Positions 12,489 through 23,249 of a stretch of 64,000 nt of DNA are shown here, piece after piece. Position numbers and translations under genes: made by a program. Position 1 is the stretch's first letter, and each line of letters opens with the position of its first letter. Below the pieces are notes generated by a model. That model was not told where the DNA came from and did not search any database. It saw only the letters and a list, made by a program, of their open reading frames with translations. Source of the stretch: Brachionus manjavacas (Eukaryota > Rotifera > Eurotatoria > Ploima > Brachionidae); the NCBI GenBank assembly GCA_019054805.1, contig JAHQIY010000017.1:372001-436000 (forward strand). The letters are read 5' to 3'.

Positions 12489-13919
12489 TAGAATGAGTGA
12501 TACCTTATCATTTGCCAATTCCATTTACCAATTGCCATTACCTGCCATTTTTTAATTCTGAAATGTATGAAAATTCATTTGCTGATTGCTGTGAGTGATA
12601 TGTTGTGTCAAAGTAAAGATATTTTTGTTTTTTTCTGACATTTTTTTCATCCGACTTTATATTCTTTTTCTAATTTTGTTTTTCAATATTTTCTTTTAAA
12701 ATTTAATTTTGTAAAATTACATGAATTTTAAAAATATAAAACGTTCCATTTAAAAATAACTGAATATGCCGTCAATAAATACATCAATTTATATTTTTTA
12801 ATTTTGAACCCTTATAGTTCTTTTTACTTTATTACAGTACAAATTAGAGATTGAATTAATTAATTTTAGCGGTTCGATTTAAGCTTAATTTTTGGACATA
12901 ATTTATTTCATTTTACAAGAGCCTGTATAAATCAATTCATTAGATTTTATTAAATTTAGGAGGCTTTAATTTGTATTTTGTTTAAATTTTTTAAAATTTT
13001 GACAATTTTAGATTGGTGATAATTTTTTTAAATCAATGCGAAGCGTTCATTTAGAAAAAAATGATTGTCATTAAATTATTTTACAATGGTAGAAATTCCC
13101 TTTTTTTGTTTAAAATAATATTTTTAAATACTGAAAGAACTGATCACGTTTTAAAATTACATAAAATTCTAAATTACTGAATTTTTCTTTTATATTTAAA
13201 TACATTTTAGTTTTAATTTTTTTGTTAAGCCAAAATCAAGCATTTTTCAGATCTAAAATATGAACATAATTCATCATGATCAAGCTTATTTACATCTTTA
13301 GTATTTTAGTTTTTAATTTTTTTGAGTAATTTCCAAGAAAAATAAAAATTAAATAGTGTCATAAATATTAAAAAATTCAAAAATACCTTTAAAACTAGAT
13401 CTGCAATTTTTAAAATTATTCTTGAAAATTTTCCAAAAAAACGAAAGTTTAGTCTTGATTTAGAATTTCAGTTTGGGCGAATTTGACATTGCGAATCAGC
13501 AAAATTAACTTGGAGCCAAAAATATTTCCGAATGAATTTTCTCTAAATTAGCAAAATAAATTAATTTGATTTTTAAATTTTTATTATTCAAGTTCGAGTT
13601 TAATTTTAGGATTTTCATAATTTAATTTACTGAAACAAGTTAATCCAAATTAAAATTTATTCAGAACATGTTTTTTAAAAATTCTTAAACCTTCACATTT
13701 TGGGTTTCGATTTGTCCACGTGAATTTGAAATTTTGCCAAGTCAAGGTGGTTTTATTTGATTATTCTAGGCCCACGCAAACTTGAATTGAAAATTAAAAT
13801 GTGCGAGATTAGAGTTATAAGATTTCAAAGCTCATTTATTTTTTGATGAAATGTGACAGAATTGAAATTTAATTTATTTAAATAAATTTTATTCAAAAAT
13901 ATTAATTAAGAGAAAAAAA
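12489..13919. other. Intergenic, no gene seen
   Basis: The stretch is highly A+T-rich with stops dense in all frames on both strands. No hairpins, tRNA-like segments or element ends stood out. It separates the adhesion GPCR region from the 3' end of the casein kinase gene. Confidence 0.5.
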
Positions 13920-14954
13920 CTAAATAGTTTCATTTAGAAGTATACTAGGCTTGGTTAATTTTTTGACCCAATCGAATTCCCAATCCAGACTCCAAAAGTT
14001 TTTGGTCATCAAATTTTGAAAGCTTTTTAAAAGCATGCTATAATCAGGCTTTTCGGTGAACTCCAAACTTCTGGCATATGAAATTAATTGGTAAAACTCT
14101 CTGGGATGACCTTGACACAAATCCTCCAGTTTAATGCTTATTTTGGTTTGGCCAATTTTTTTGTACCTCTCATTAAAGCTGTCGACTTTGAGACCCTGCC
14201 ACGGAAGATGGCCTTTCAAAAAATAGATCAGCAAATACCCTATTGATTCCAGGTCATCCCGGCGACTTTGCTCTCTGCCCAAATGAGTGTTCACGCTCAT
14301 ATATCTAGCTGTTCCTATTAAGGTTTTGTTCTCATTGTAGGGTATATGTGCACCTGTCTCCGGATTGATGAAATCCTTGGCCAAGCCGAAATCGACCATG
14401 TAGATCTTTCGGTGCTCGTTGGCCGATTGGCGTCCGACCAAAAAATTCTCTGGCTTTATGTCACGGTAAATTAAATTCTTGGAATGAATAAACCCTATTC
14501 TTTTGATCAATTGAATAGCTATCATACAAATTGTCTTGAGGCTAAACATTCGATTGCACAGGTTGAATAAATCTTCCAGATTGGCTCCTAATAGTTCCAT
14601 TACGAGCACGTTGTGTGCCGCAAACTGTCCATAGTAGAACATGCGCGGAATTCCCTCTCCATTCCTGAGCTTTTCATAAATTCTATTCTCAATTTGCAAA
14701 GAGTTGGTTTGGTGATGTATTTTTTCGAACTTAATTGCTACAAATTCATTAGTCAAAATGTTTTTGCCTATTCTGACATCGCCAAAGTTGCCATTGCCAA
14801 ACTTGCGGCCTATCTTGAACAAATTGGCAATTACAAACTGTTTGTTGGTGTTCGTTGATTCATCGGCTGATTTCGTTTCATACGAATACATCGGTTTGTC
14901 GTGAATCAAGTCCTGAACATTTCGATACACTTTATAAAATTTGTCTTTGTTCAT
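13920..14954 (-). CDS. Casein kinase 1, gamma-like, single exon
   Basis: The 344-aa Ser/Thr kinase starts at the first ATG of the frame (14954-14952); the frame is open a few codons further but only with a TTG. Visible motifs: glycine-rich loop G-N-G-N-F-G (about 53-58), V-A-I-K with the ATP-binding Lys at 75, Y-R-D-I-K-P-E-N with catalytic Asp 165, and D-F-G at 188-190. The CK1-specific block T-A-R-Y-M-S-V-N-T-H-L-G then E-Q-S-R-R-D-D replaces the usual APE region. The G-R-Q insert after N-F-L and the H-I-P-Y stretch fit the CK1 gamma branch, which works at membranes in Wnt and trafficking control. Oddities: the N-terminal about 45 residues are unique, the C-terminal tail is short without the Cys-rich palmitoylation end known for CK1 gamma, and there are no introns. 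It may be a retrocopy; the frame is intact. Confidence 0.9.
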   Translation of the reverse strand: MNKDKFYKVYRNVQDLIHDKPMYSYETKSADESTNTNKQFVIANLFKIGRKFGNGNFGDVRIGKNILTNEFVAIKFEKIHHQTNSLQIENRIYEKLRNGEGIPRMFYYGQFAAHNVLVMELLGANLEDLFNLCNRMFSLKTICMIAIQLIKRIGFIHSKNLIYRDIKPENFLVGRQSANEHRKIYMVDFGLAKDFINPETGAHIPYNENKTLIGTARYMSVNTHLGREQSRRDDLESIGYLLIYFLKGHLPWQGLKVDSFNERYKKIGQTKISIKLEDLCQGHPREFYQLISYARSLEFTEKPDYSMLLKSFQNLMTKNFWSLDWEFDWVKKLTKPSILLNETI

Positions 14955-15333
14955 TATTTTTGTAGAAAAAAATTTTTTTGTAAATGAATAGCTCAATAAT
15001 AGAAAAATGTTTGCTAGAATGAGTTTTGAAAATAGTGATTTTAAAACAATAAAAAAGAAATTAAAATTCCTAGTTTTTTTACCTTTTTTTTAATCAAGGA
15101 GAAATTTTTTCCTCCGCAAAATAGTCTCAGTTTATCATCATCACACAATTTTTTAATTGATTTTCTAATCAAACGAAACATTTTGAGCTCTTAAAGTTAA
15201 GTTTATTCGAGAAGTAAATTTTTGATATTTAAAAAAATTTTTATTAGAGAAAAAAATTTAAATTTAAATTGCTTTATTTTTTAATGATTTTTTTAAATTA
15301 AGATATAATCTAATTTTTAATTAATTCAAAGGT
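14955..15333. other. Spacer between two minus-strand genes
   Basis: Upstream sequence of the kinase gene and downstream sequence of the Cys-rich membrane protein gene. It is A+T-rich and I see no further feature. Any kinase promoter should be here. Confidence 0.45.
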
Positions 15334-16113
15334 TTAGTATTTCATTGAATTATAGTAGTAGTTTTCATATGGTTGAATGGGCTGGTATGAAACTGAAACT
15401 TGTGGATTACTGATGGGATAAGTGGTCGCAGCTGAAACAACTGGAATAGTGTTAACTTGGTAGCCGTTGTTTGATGGATACATGCTGTTTCCATAAGGTT
15501 GATTTGCAGGGTATACCATAGTAGAACCATTGAAGCCGATTACACCTGCTCTGATTCTTTTTCCTATTTTAAAAATTAAATTGTGATTATAAAAAAATTG
15601 AAAAATTTTTTACTTTTATTTATTTTTTTGATGCAAACCACAAAAATTACGAAGCCCACAATACCAAATAAAAAGAATACTCCTAGTCTTGATTAATATT
15701 AAAATAATTAAGATTTATGCAATAGAAAAGTTCGGTCTACAGAACTAAGGGTTTTATTTTTAAAACAAAAAACTAAATAATTTTAGTTCATTAAAATTTT
15801 TCCGAACTTTGTCGAAACAAGTTTTTAATTACAAGATATAAGGCCAAAAAAAAGTATTAATTTGACAGCATGCATCTTTTGCCCTGTAAGCTGGACTTGT
15901 ACAGCAGCTACTTGAACATCTTTAAAAAATTAGCTAGAAAATTTTAAACAATAGGGAAATTTGCCTGGTGTAGAGTAATCGACCATTAATCTTATAAGGA
16001 CATCGGTTCACGGCTTGGTAAAGCTAAATTGGTGAGTTGAGATAATTTTTAATAATAATCAAATGTACTTTGAAAATTTGGATCAATAAAATTAAAAGTG
16101 AAATTTTAAGCAT
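15334..16113 (-). CDS. Cys-rich single-pass membrane protein, Shisa/CYYR1/VOPP1-like
   Basis: Five minus-strand exons: 16069-16113, 15965-16023, 15833-15919, 15614-15687, 15334-15563. Phases join without a stop to give 164 aa. Residues 1-15 form a hydrophobic signal peptide (M-L-K-I-S-L-L-I-L-L). A short ectodomain follows with six Cys in the order C...C...CC...CC. One membrane helix is encoded mainly by exon 4 (L-L-G-V-F-F-L-F-G-I-V-G-F-V-I-F), then a Lys/Arg stop-transfer, then a tail rich in Pro, Tyr, Asn and Gln with several P-Y pairs. This plan (signal, paired-Cys domain, one helix, Pro/Tyr tail) is that of Shisa, CYYR1, WBP1 and VOPP1 proteins, whose tails bind WW domains and steer receptor trafficking. 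Assignment within that group is not possible by eye. The second intron would start GC rather than GT (CAG|GCAAAT), the only such border seen here. Confidence 0.75.
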
Positions 16114-17978
16114 TTCAAAAGAAATGAATCAATTGTAAGAAGTATTAAAAAATAAAGTTAGTCAATAAAATTATTGATTTTTGTAATTTCTAAATTTTAC
16201 TTTAAAGAATTCCATGGAGACATTAACGCACTTAATGTAAATTAATTATTTTGATTGATCAGTTAAATTCAATAATTATATTATTTACAATTTTTTTTAA
16301 AAATAAATATTTGAAAGAGAAAATTTTTTTTTAAAATTGGCAGAATAAAAATTAAAAGTTCAATTTTTATTTTCAGTGCTGGTTTTGTGTTTGACCGTCT
16401 TCATTTAAATATCCTGCAAAATGGTAAATTTATTCAAAATTTATTATTCTTCGATATTTTTAACACCAAGAATTTTAAGACAGAATTTGAATTTTATACA
16501 GAACTTTTATTTAAATTTAATAATCTACTCGAAATATCAAACTCTTTGTCTTTCTTAAGCAGATGAAATTTGTCAAAATATACAGCTATGTTACTAGTAG
16601 GGACAAGATAAAAGTAAGAATACAAAATGTCAATTTGGAGAATTTATTTTGTATTGAAAGTTATGTATGAAATTTCACAAGGACTTGTAAAATAATTTAT
16701 TTTGTTTTTTTGATTTTTAAATTTGGGAAAACTTGAACGACAAACGCCTTCTTTCAGTCAAAATTTCCTTGGCAAAATTCTGTATAAAAATTTAGATAAA
16801 AAATAAAAAACTTTGAATTATATTGGTCAGTAGCATGTTAAAATAGATCTAAAAAAATGAGTGAAATTTTTTTTATGAATATTCCTAAAAAAAAAATTTT
16901 CAATTTTTGATTTTTTTTAATCTGAGATAAATTAATTGAGCATTCAAAAATTATAATAATTTTGTCATTAGGAGTGGAAACGGGCTCAAAATTAAATAAC
17001 AGAATATTAAAAAAATTTTAATTTTTTTAAATCAGAATTAATAATCGTCATATTCAATAATCGTTTAAATTTATAAAATTAAACTTTAAAATCTTCTTTT
17101 ATAAGAATGTACTGAAGAATACTCTGTTATAATTAGAATCAAATGCTTGCCAATTTTTTATGATAGTTTTGTTAAATGAATTTTGATGAGTTTTGAGATA
17201 TAAATTATTTTTTTTATTTGAAGAAGCTTATGATCGTTTTATAAAAACAATGAAAAATATTTTTAAAACAATCTTAAATAAATTGTAAAAAATTTTATCA
17301 ATTAGGTAATTTGATTTTGTAAGAGTTGACGAAATTAGAGTTGATTTAATATGTTAAGCTCAAAACAATTAATAGCCTTAAATTTTTTTTTCTTTTTTTT
17401 TCTTAATTAAAAATTAGTTTTAAAATTTTTTACTAAATTTTTCATTGAAATTAGCTTATTGTCGTTATTAAATTTAAAAGATAAAAATTTAAATAATATG
17501 GAATTTTATTAGAATAAAGTAGGACGCAAAGATTTTTGAAATATAAATCTATTTTTTTTAACGAAAAATAGAAAATTTATGAAAATTAAAGTTAATCAAG
17601 CAAAATTTACGTAAAATATCAAAAATGAAATAATTTTAATTTCAACACTATAGAAAGTGATGAGATAATTGAAATTGAATTAATCAAAATTCGCATTAAA
17701 CTAAATATTTAGCTAAATAAAAAAAAGAATAAGAATTTTTGAATTAATTATTATTATTTTCAATTTATGCAAATTCTAGAGATGAAATTTTTTATAAGGA
17801 AAATTTTCAAGTTTAGAATTTTTTAAATTTATAAATTGACAAAATTCATTTTGGACCAAAATGGATAAAAAAACGTAAAATAAATAAGAATCTATAAAGA
17901 TGGAGTATTTATAATTTTGTTCCTATGACATCTTTTTTAAGATTAAAAAAAATTATTTAATAAATATCCATCGATGTC
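16114..17978. other. Intergenic, no gene seen
   Basis: Very A+T-rich, with no open frame of note on either strand and no recognisable element ends. It contains the upstream region of the Cys-rich membrane protein gene. Confidence 0.45.
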
Positions 17979-18363
17979 ATGCTCTTTGCTGATGGCATCG
18001 TAGTGGTAAGCGATAGAAAAATAGACCTCAGGAGACTTTTGAAAACAATTAAGGAATTCGGTGCAAAAAACATTTTTAAGTTTAACGCATTTAAGTCTGT
18101 GTTTGGGGTCTAACAAAAGCTGCTTCCATGAAGCTCAAACATCTGGGAATATTTCTACGAAAGATCATTAATGAAAGAATCCACTCAAAAATTATTCATG
18201 GCTTTAGCGGAATTTGGATTGTCTGGAGACTTCATTGACAAGCTAAATCACTACATAGAATACATCAGCCCTGACGAATTTTCATCGACCACACTTTTAC
18301 ACAGATGTAAAATAAAGAGATCTCTCAACGAATTTGAAATAAAAGCTTTGAGAAAAGAGTAGA
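17979..18363 (+). pseudogene. Decayed non-LTR reverse-transcriptase fragment
   Basis: From the ATG at 17979 the frame reads L-F-A-D-G-I-V-V-V-S-D, then a Leu-rich helix and F-N-A-F-K-S. This is the palm and following region of a non-LTR RT of the F-A-D-D-L-V-L-L-S kind, but with Gly replacing the second catalytic Asp. It stops at 18111-18113. Just after, another frame gives a K-H-L-G-I-F piece. A 63-codon frame at 18171-18362 then reads like the RT thumb, with no known match. More degenerate traces may continue beyond 18500 and past the DNA element at 18687-19429. It has several stops and frame changes and is inactive. Strand and class are inferred from the short motifs. Confidence 0.5.
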
Positions 18364-20190
18364 GTATTGGGACAATTAAGAAAGTCATGACTACAAAGAC
18401 AGGACGAAAATTCTATAGCTGTTATTCAAAGTTTTAAAATTTTCGTAATTTACGGAGGTTTTGAGAAAATTAAGGGAAACAATCGGGGTAGTTGACTTTT
18501 AATTTCAGATATGTAAAGATCAGGTCACTGGGAGTCGGGAATTACCTCTACAAACAAGGGCTGTTAGGGTGGCCCAAAGAATTTTGAGTCAATTAGCGAT
18601 ATATTTAGCGATATAATTATTAATACAAATATAATTTAGAACAATGCTTGAAAAAAAAATCATTGGTACAGTACTGTGTAAATAATAGACTTGTGCGTAA
18701 GTCACTAAGTCAAAGTCAAGTCAGGGACTAGACTTAGAATATTTTTTTTAAAGTTAAATCATTTAAAATTTTTGACTTAAAATTTTTTTTTAGTCATTTT
18801 TGTGCAATTTTTAAGTCTTGTTTTAAGTTATTTAGAATGACTTAGCTTTGAAGAAATTTTCTTTAAGTTTTAAAATTAACATAAAAGATAAGCCTTAATT
18901 CTAAAATTTTCAATTTTATAAAGCAAAAAATTAAAAGATAAAATATTTAGATGATGAGGCTTCATCATTTTAAAATTCATCCTATTCTTCTATTAGGTTT
19001 TAGGGAAGTCCTTTTTCAATGTTTATTTTGCATTTGAATTTATTTTTAATTTTTTTCTAACAATTTTTACAAAATTTTAATTAACGATAGAAGTGGTGAA
19101 TTGTCTTAAGTAAAAAAAATTTTTGAGCACTACTAGTAATGATTGTTTTGTAAGTCTTCATAAAAACGGAGACATTTTTTGAGTTTTATGAAAAACAATT
19201 TAAACGCCGAAAAAAATTAACAAACAAAGTTTAAACGAGAATTTGATGAATAATTTTTTGCTTTATAAAATTGAAAATTTTAGAATTAAGGCTTAACTTT
19301 TATGTTAATTTTAAAACTTAAAAAAAATTTCTTCAAAGCTAAGTCATTCTAAATAACTTAAAAAAAAACTTAAAAAATGCACAAAAATGACTTAAAAATG
19401 GCTCAAATTTTTGACTTACGCACAAGTCTGGTAAATAATTGGCATGGTAGATCGGAATGCGATTGTATAAATAAATTATATGTTTAGTAAACTAGAAAAA
19501 AGCTTGGGAAAAACAGTGAACGGTATATTTCTTTTTAATAGAAAGATCGAAATGCAACTCTTCAATTAAATTGTGGTAAGTACTGGTGAAAAAGCTTTAT
19601 TTGAATAGAGCCAAAAAAATAGTTGACGCAACTAAAAAAATGATATGGTAAGTCTGGAAATAAATTAGAGTAAAGCTTGGAAAAAACTAAAACAGAATAA
19701 TGACGAAATAGATAAAAATACTGTTAGCTGGCTAAACAATTTTCATACTCTGATAATTTTTCTCAAGTGGTGTACTTTCTTAACAGTGAACCATATTTGT
19801 GGCCGGTAAATCGACTTTTGCTCAAAAAAATAAATAAATAAATAAAAATATATTGTAGCACACTGTGTTTTTATATTATATTTAATTCTATTTTAATAAA
19901 AAAGAACCATATATTTTTCAAAAATTTCTACCCAACTTTTAAACCATATAAAAATAACTAGAAGAGAACCATTTTGCATTCATTGAAAAAAAAAATTAAA
20001 TAAAATTAAATTTATTCAAATGTAGTTATATTTCATTTTTGTGTCAAATAAATTGATAACCCAACCCAGTCTTGTACAAATAAACCTTTCATACATCAAA
20101 GAGAAAAATAATTATAAAAAAATCATTAAAAAGATAAAATATTTTACAATTAATCTAAATTAAAATACAGTTTTAAAGCTTTAAAATATT
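18364..20190. other. Intergenic around the long-TIR element
   Basis: Outside the element at 18687-19429 I see only weak, stop-ridden traces that might be retrotransposon decay (18500-18600 and 19440-19700). The last 200 bases are the 3' flank of the RIF1 C-terminal block, with an AATAAA directly after its stop on the minus strand. Confidence 0.35.
18687..19429. mobile_element. Long-TIR DNA element of a second family (743 bp)
   Basis: Both ends begin AGACTTGTGCGTAAGTCA in inverted orientation. The inverted repeat runs on for roughly 250 bp with small differences, through the shared blocks around GAATGACTTAGCTTTGAAGAAATTT and AAGCCTTAATTCTAAAATTTTC-type sequence. The flanks TGTAAATAAT (18677-18686) and GGTAAATAAT (19430-19439) differ at one base and fit a 9-10 bp target duplication. 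The centre has no coding capacity. Long arms plus a 9-10 bp duplication suggest a Mutator-like non-autonomous element, different in sequence from the family at 8267 and 22603. Confidence 0.8.
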
Positions 20191-21726
20191 TTATTCCTTG
20201 ACTAGTTTGGATTCGGCAACAATTCGAATCATTTCTTGACTAGATGTGTACAAATCGGCCATCATGCGTCTACTTTGATCCATTTTGCGGCTCAAGCCGA
20301 GCAATTCTTGAACACTCATTGCACCAAGTTGACCATTCTCGAGCAGCAATTTCATTTCACTCTCATATGAACTGAACATCGATGCAAATTTATCTCCATA
20401 ATCAACTCTTTCTTTAGCTTGTTCAACTTCCATTTTGGCCCGTTCGCCAACACACTCAATACTAATGTCCAGAGTGGTAACTTCTTCCATTTTTTCCAAT
20501 TTTTCCATCTCCTCTTCCATAGATCCCATGGTAACAAGTTTTTTGTCTTCTTTGGCGAACAAATCGCTGCTATTTTCCTCAAAATTTTTCACCAAACTTA
20601 TATAATTATCGTATTTGGGACACTTTAATGGCAATGCGTTTACTTCAGTGGGGTTCAAGGAACAAAAGTCTCCCACAGTCAAAATATTCTTATACTTGAA
20701 GTATTTTAGTGATCCTAATTTTTGCATGTACAAACTAGTGTCCACTTTGTCAAATACTAAATCAATTGATAATTTAGACATTCGGAGCTTGTCGCATATT
20801 TTAAAGTCACTAATTCCCTCCATTAGAGTTATAGTCCTGTTTGTAGATTTGGGCGACTCGTAGGTGGGGGTCGACACAGGTAAAGTATTGGACAGGCCAA
20901 TTTTGTTCTGGCCTATTGGTGATTCAGTTTTCGATTGCATTTGCTGTTGTATCATACTGGAGCGTTGACTCATGACCCGATTAGTGGAGATAAAGTCTAA
21001 AAATGAGGCTGAACTGGGTGAATTTTGGAGATTGGAATTTTGAGCAGTTTTTGAATTTGGGGTAGTAGGCGCCGACTGACTCAGGACTGGTTTTACTGCC
21101 TCGGCATTGCTTGGAATAATGAGACTTGAACTAGCCAGATTACTTGGACTTGGCATATTTTGGACAGGGTTTTTGCTGCCGAAATAAGGAGACAAGACTA
21201 TTTTAGCTTTGTTTTGAATCCTAGGTGTAGATCTAAAAATTGACTTTCTAAAGTTGGGCTCAATTTCTTCAATGCGAACTGCTTCACAGAAGCTCACACG
21301 TCGCTTGCCTGGCGTGTCCAAATCAAATGGAATAACTGGCTCGGATTGATTCATCATTTTTTTTTTCAATATACTAGTCGTAGGTGTGTTGTTCAGCTTG
21401 TGTATTAGATCCTCAGTGGTCTTTTTAGTCACCGATGGCTTTTCTGTCTCTGTAACCTGTTCTTCAGCAACAGGGTTCAAAATCGGTTTGGGAGCTTCGA
21501 TCTCTTCTGGCACTTTTTCCAAGTTTTCTTCTAATTTTTTCTTCTCGACCAAAGTGGACAATGGTTGCTCATCTTCGTCGTCACTGGTTCTGATTGATTC
21601 ATTCATGGAAACATCACCACTCTTGGCCTCATTAAACGTTGCAGTATTTTCCTGTGCTTGTTCCTGTAATATTTGCTTGGCCTGCTCGGACTGTTTGGCG
21701 CCCAAGTCACCAATCGATCCTTTCAT
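20191..21726 (-). CDS. RIF1: RIF1 C-terminal block: PP1-docking motifs and C-terminal domain
   Basis: A long minus-strand frame (511 aa from the ATG at 21726). After an acidic, Gln/Glu-rich stretch it carries S-I-L-K (21364-21375) and, about 20 residues later, K-R-R-V-S-F (RVSF at 21289-21300). This motif pair is how RIF1 binds protein phosphatase 1 to restrain replication origins. A Ser/Pro/Asn-rich linker leads to a folded end whose pattern (L-G-S-L...I-L-T-V-G-D-F-C-S-L-N-P-T-E-V-N-A-L-P-L) matches the RIF1 C-terminal domain. KNL1 also has SILK and RVSF motifs, but it lacks this domain, and the N-terminal RIF1 block lies 3 kb upstream. This is probably the last exon of that gene: AG at 21721-21720 gives an exon start at 21719 in phase 1, compatible with a GT donor at 24731. 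A separate gene starting at the ATG is the alternative. Confidence 0.82.
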   Translation of the reverse strand: MKGSIGDLGAKQSEQAKQILQEQAQENTATFNEAKSGDVSMNESIRTSDDEDEQPLSTLVEKKKLEENLEKVPEEIEAPKPILNPVAEEQVTETEKPSVTKKTTEDLIHKLNNTPTTSILKKKMMNQSEPVIPFDLDTPGKRRVSFCEAVRIEEIEPNFRKSIFRSTPRIQNKAKIVLSPYFGSKNPVQNMPSPSNLASSSLIIPSNAEAVKPVLSQSAPTTPNSKTAQNSNLQNSPSSASFLDFISTNRVMSQRSSMIQQQMQSKTESPIGQNKIGLSNTLPVSTPTYESPKSTNRTITLMEGISDFKICDKLRMSKLSIDLVFDKVDTSLYMQKLGSLKYFKYKNILTVGDFCSLNPTEVNALPLKCPKYDNYISLVKNFEENSSDLFAKEDKKLVTMGSMEEEMEKLEKMEEVTTLDISIECVGERAKMEVEQAKERVDYGDKFASMFSSYESEMKLLLENGQLGAMSVQELLGLSRKMDQSRRMMADLYTSSQEMIRIVAESKLVKE

Positions 21727-22065
21727 ACATATCAAGTTATGTACATTTGTTTTGGTAAAAAAAAAGTATTTAATTTATTATAATTTTTAAAATATTCAAC
21801 TAAATTAAAAGTAAAAACCAAATTTTTCAAAAATTTAAGAGATTAACTTTAACAAAAATTTTCGTTGTCATTTTATTATCTTTTTGATTTTAAAAATTTT
21901 AATTTTAAGTTTAGCATTAAAAGGTTATAAGATAATCAAGAACGAATTTATTTGTGATCAGCCAATTTTTAAATAAAACACTAATAATTATTTAGTTAAT
22001 ATTCCAAATTTATTTGAAAAAATATCAAAAATTAATTTAATTCTACAAAATTAAAGAAAAACACT

Positions 22066-22112
<47 letters not shown>
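22066..22112 (-). repeat. (TTA)n microsatellite, possible retrotransposon tail
   Basis: About 15 uninterrupted TAA/TTA units. On the minus strand it follows a less A+T-rich segment (about 22200-22120) and could be the (TTA)n tail of an old non-LTR element, but no RT motif is attached. A long T run lies at 22216-22233. Confidence 0.8.
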
Positions 22113-22602
22113 GAATAAGCTACAGCAAGCAAGCTTGCGGAGATGACCTACTAGGAGGATATCTATGGTAGCCGAAATTGCACAGAAAAGATGGAAAATA
22201 ACAGACAAATACATTATTTTTTTTTTTTTTTAGTTCAGTAAGAGTCATTGTTTAATTTAATCTAACAAAGTATTGTGTGGAATTAAGTAAGTATTATGTA
22301 CAAGAATTTTACAAAGGAAAAATATGCAAGAACACAGAAATAGAATTACATAATAAAAGATTAGAGTTTAAATACCATTACAGAGATGTAAATTTATAAA
22401 TAAATTGAGTTTCTTTTATTAAAAATAGTGTCAAATTGTCAAATTTATTTATTTTTAAATAAACTTGTCCACAAATTGAAAAATATGAACAAAATAAATA
22501 TTCAGAGCTATAAAAAAAATAAAAATATCAAAAAAATTAAAAAAAAAATTTATGCTATTTAAAATTATTTAATAATGAAATTAAAAATTTTTGTCTCTTT
22601 TG

Positions 22603-22950
22603 GGGGTTGTGAAGTTCGTTTCAATTCGATCATTTCAATTCAGAAAAACTTAAATAACTAAAAGAGATAATTTAATTCTGTAAAATGCTTAATTATAAGC
22701 AAATTTGCTTAATGCAGTAAAATAAGTCTGCAAAATACTCTGCAATTTTCTGCATTTTGCAGCCCATTAAAAAGTATTCCAATCAAGTGTGCAATTACAT
22801 TGCAGAGTTTTTGCAAACATATATTTTTGGATTAAGCAAAGTTGCTTAACCATTAAGCATTTTACAGAACTAAATTATCTCTTTTAGTAAAAAAGTTATT
22901 CAAGTTTTTCTGAATTGAAACGATCGAATTGAAATGAACTTCATAACCCC
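22603..22950. mobile_element. Long-TIR DNA element, copy 2, intact (348 bp)
   Basis: The ends are GGGGTT and AACCCC. Each arm of roughly 90 bp (TTTCAATTC..., TTCTGTAAAATGCTT) is an inverted copy of the other, and the inner part continues as an imperfect palindrome with TGCAGAGT/ACTCTGCA words. TCTCTTTTG stands on both sides (22594-22602 and 22951-22959), a perfect 9-bp target duplication. It is the same family as the split copy at 8267-10065. No coding capacity. The perfect duplication suggests this copy inserted more recently. Confidence 0.92.
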
Positions 22951-23249
22951 TCTCTTTTGTTATTTTTAATCAAAGTTCAACCAAAGGATTATATTTATAA
23001 GCTTTTTTTACATTCTTAATTTAATTTTTTGCTCATTATTAACAAAAAATTAATAAAATATTTAAATAATAAATACAGAAAATTAGAAAGAATATGATAG
23101 ATACAGTTTTTTCTTATCTCCAAAGTGAAAAAAAATATTTGTGTTTTTCTTAATTAATTAGTTCAGTATTTAACCAAATTTTTTCAATAAAAAATCAATT
23201 CTATCTCTCAACTACTGTAAAATTGCAGTTTTTTGAGACATTTATTTTT

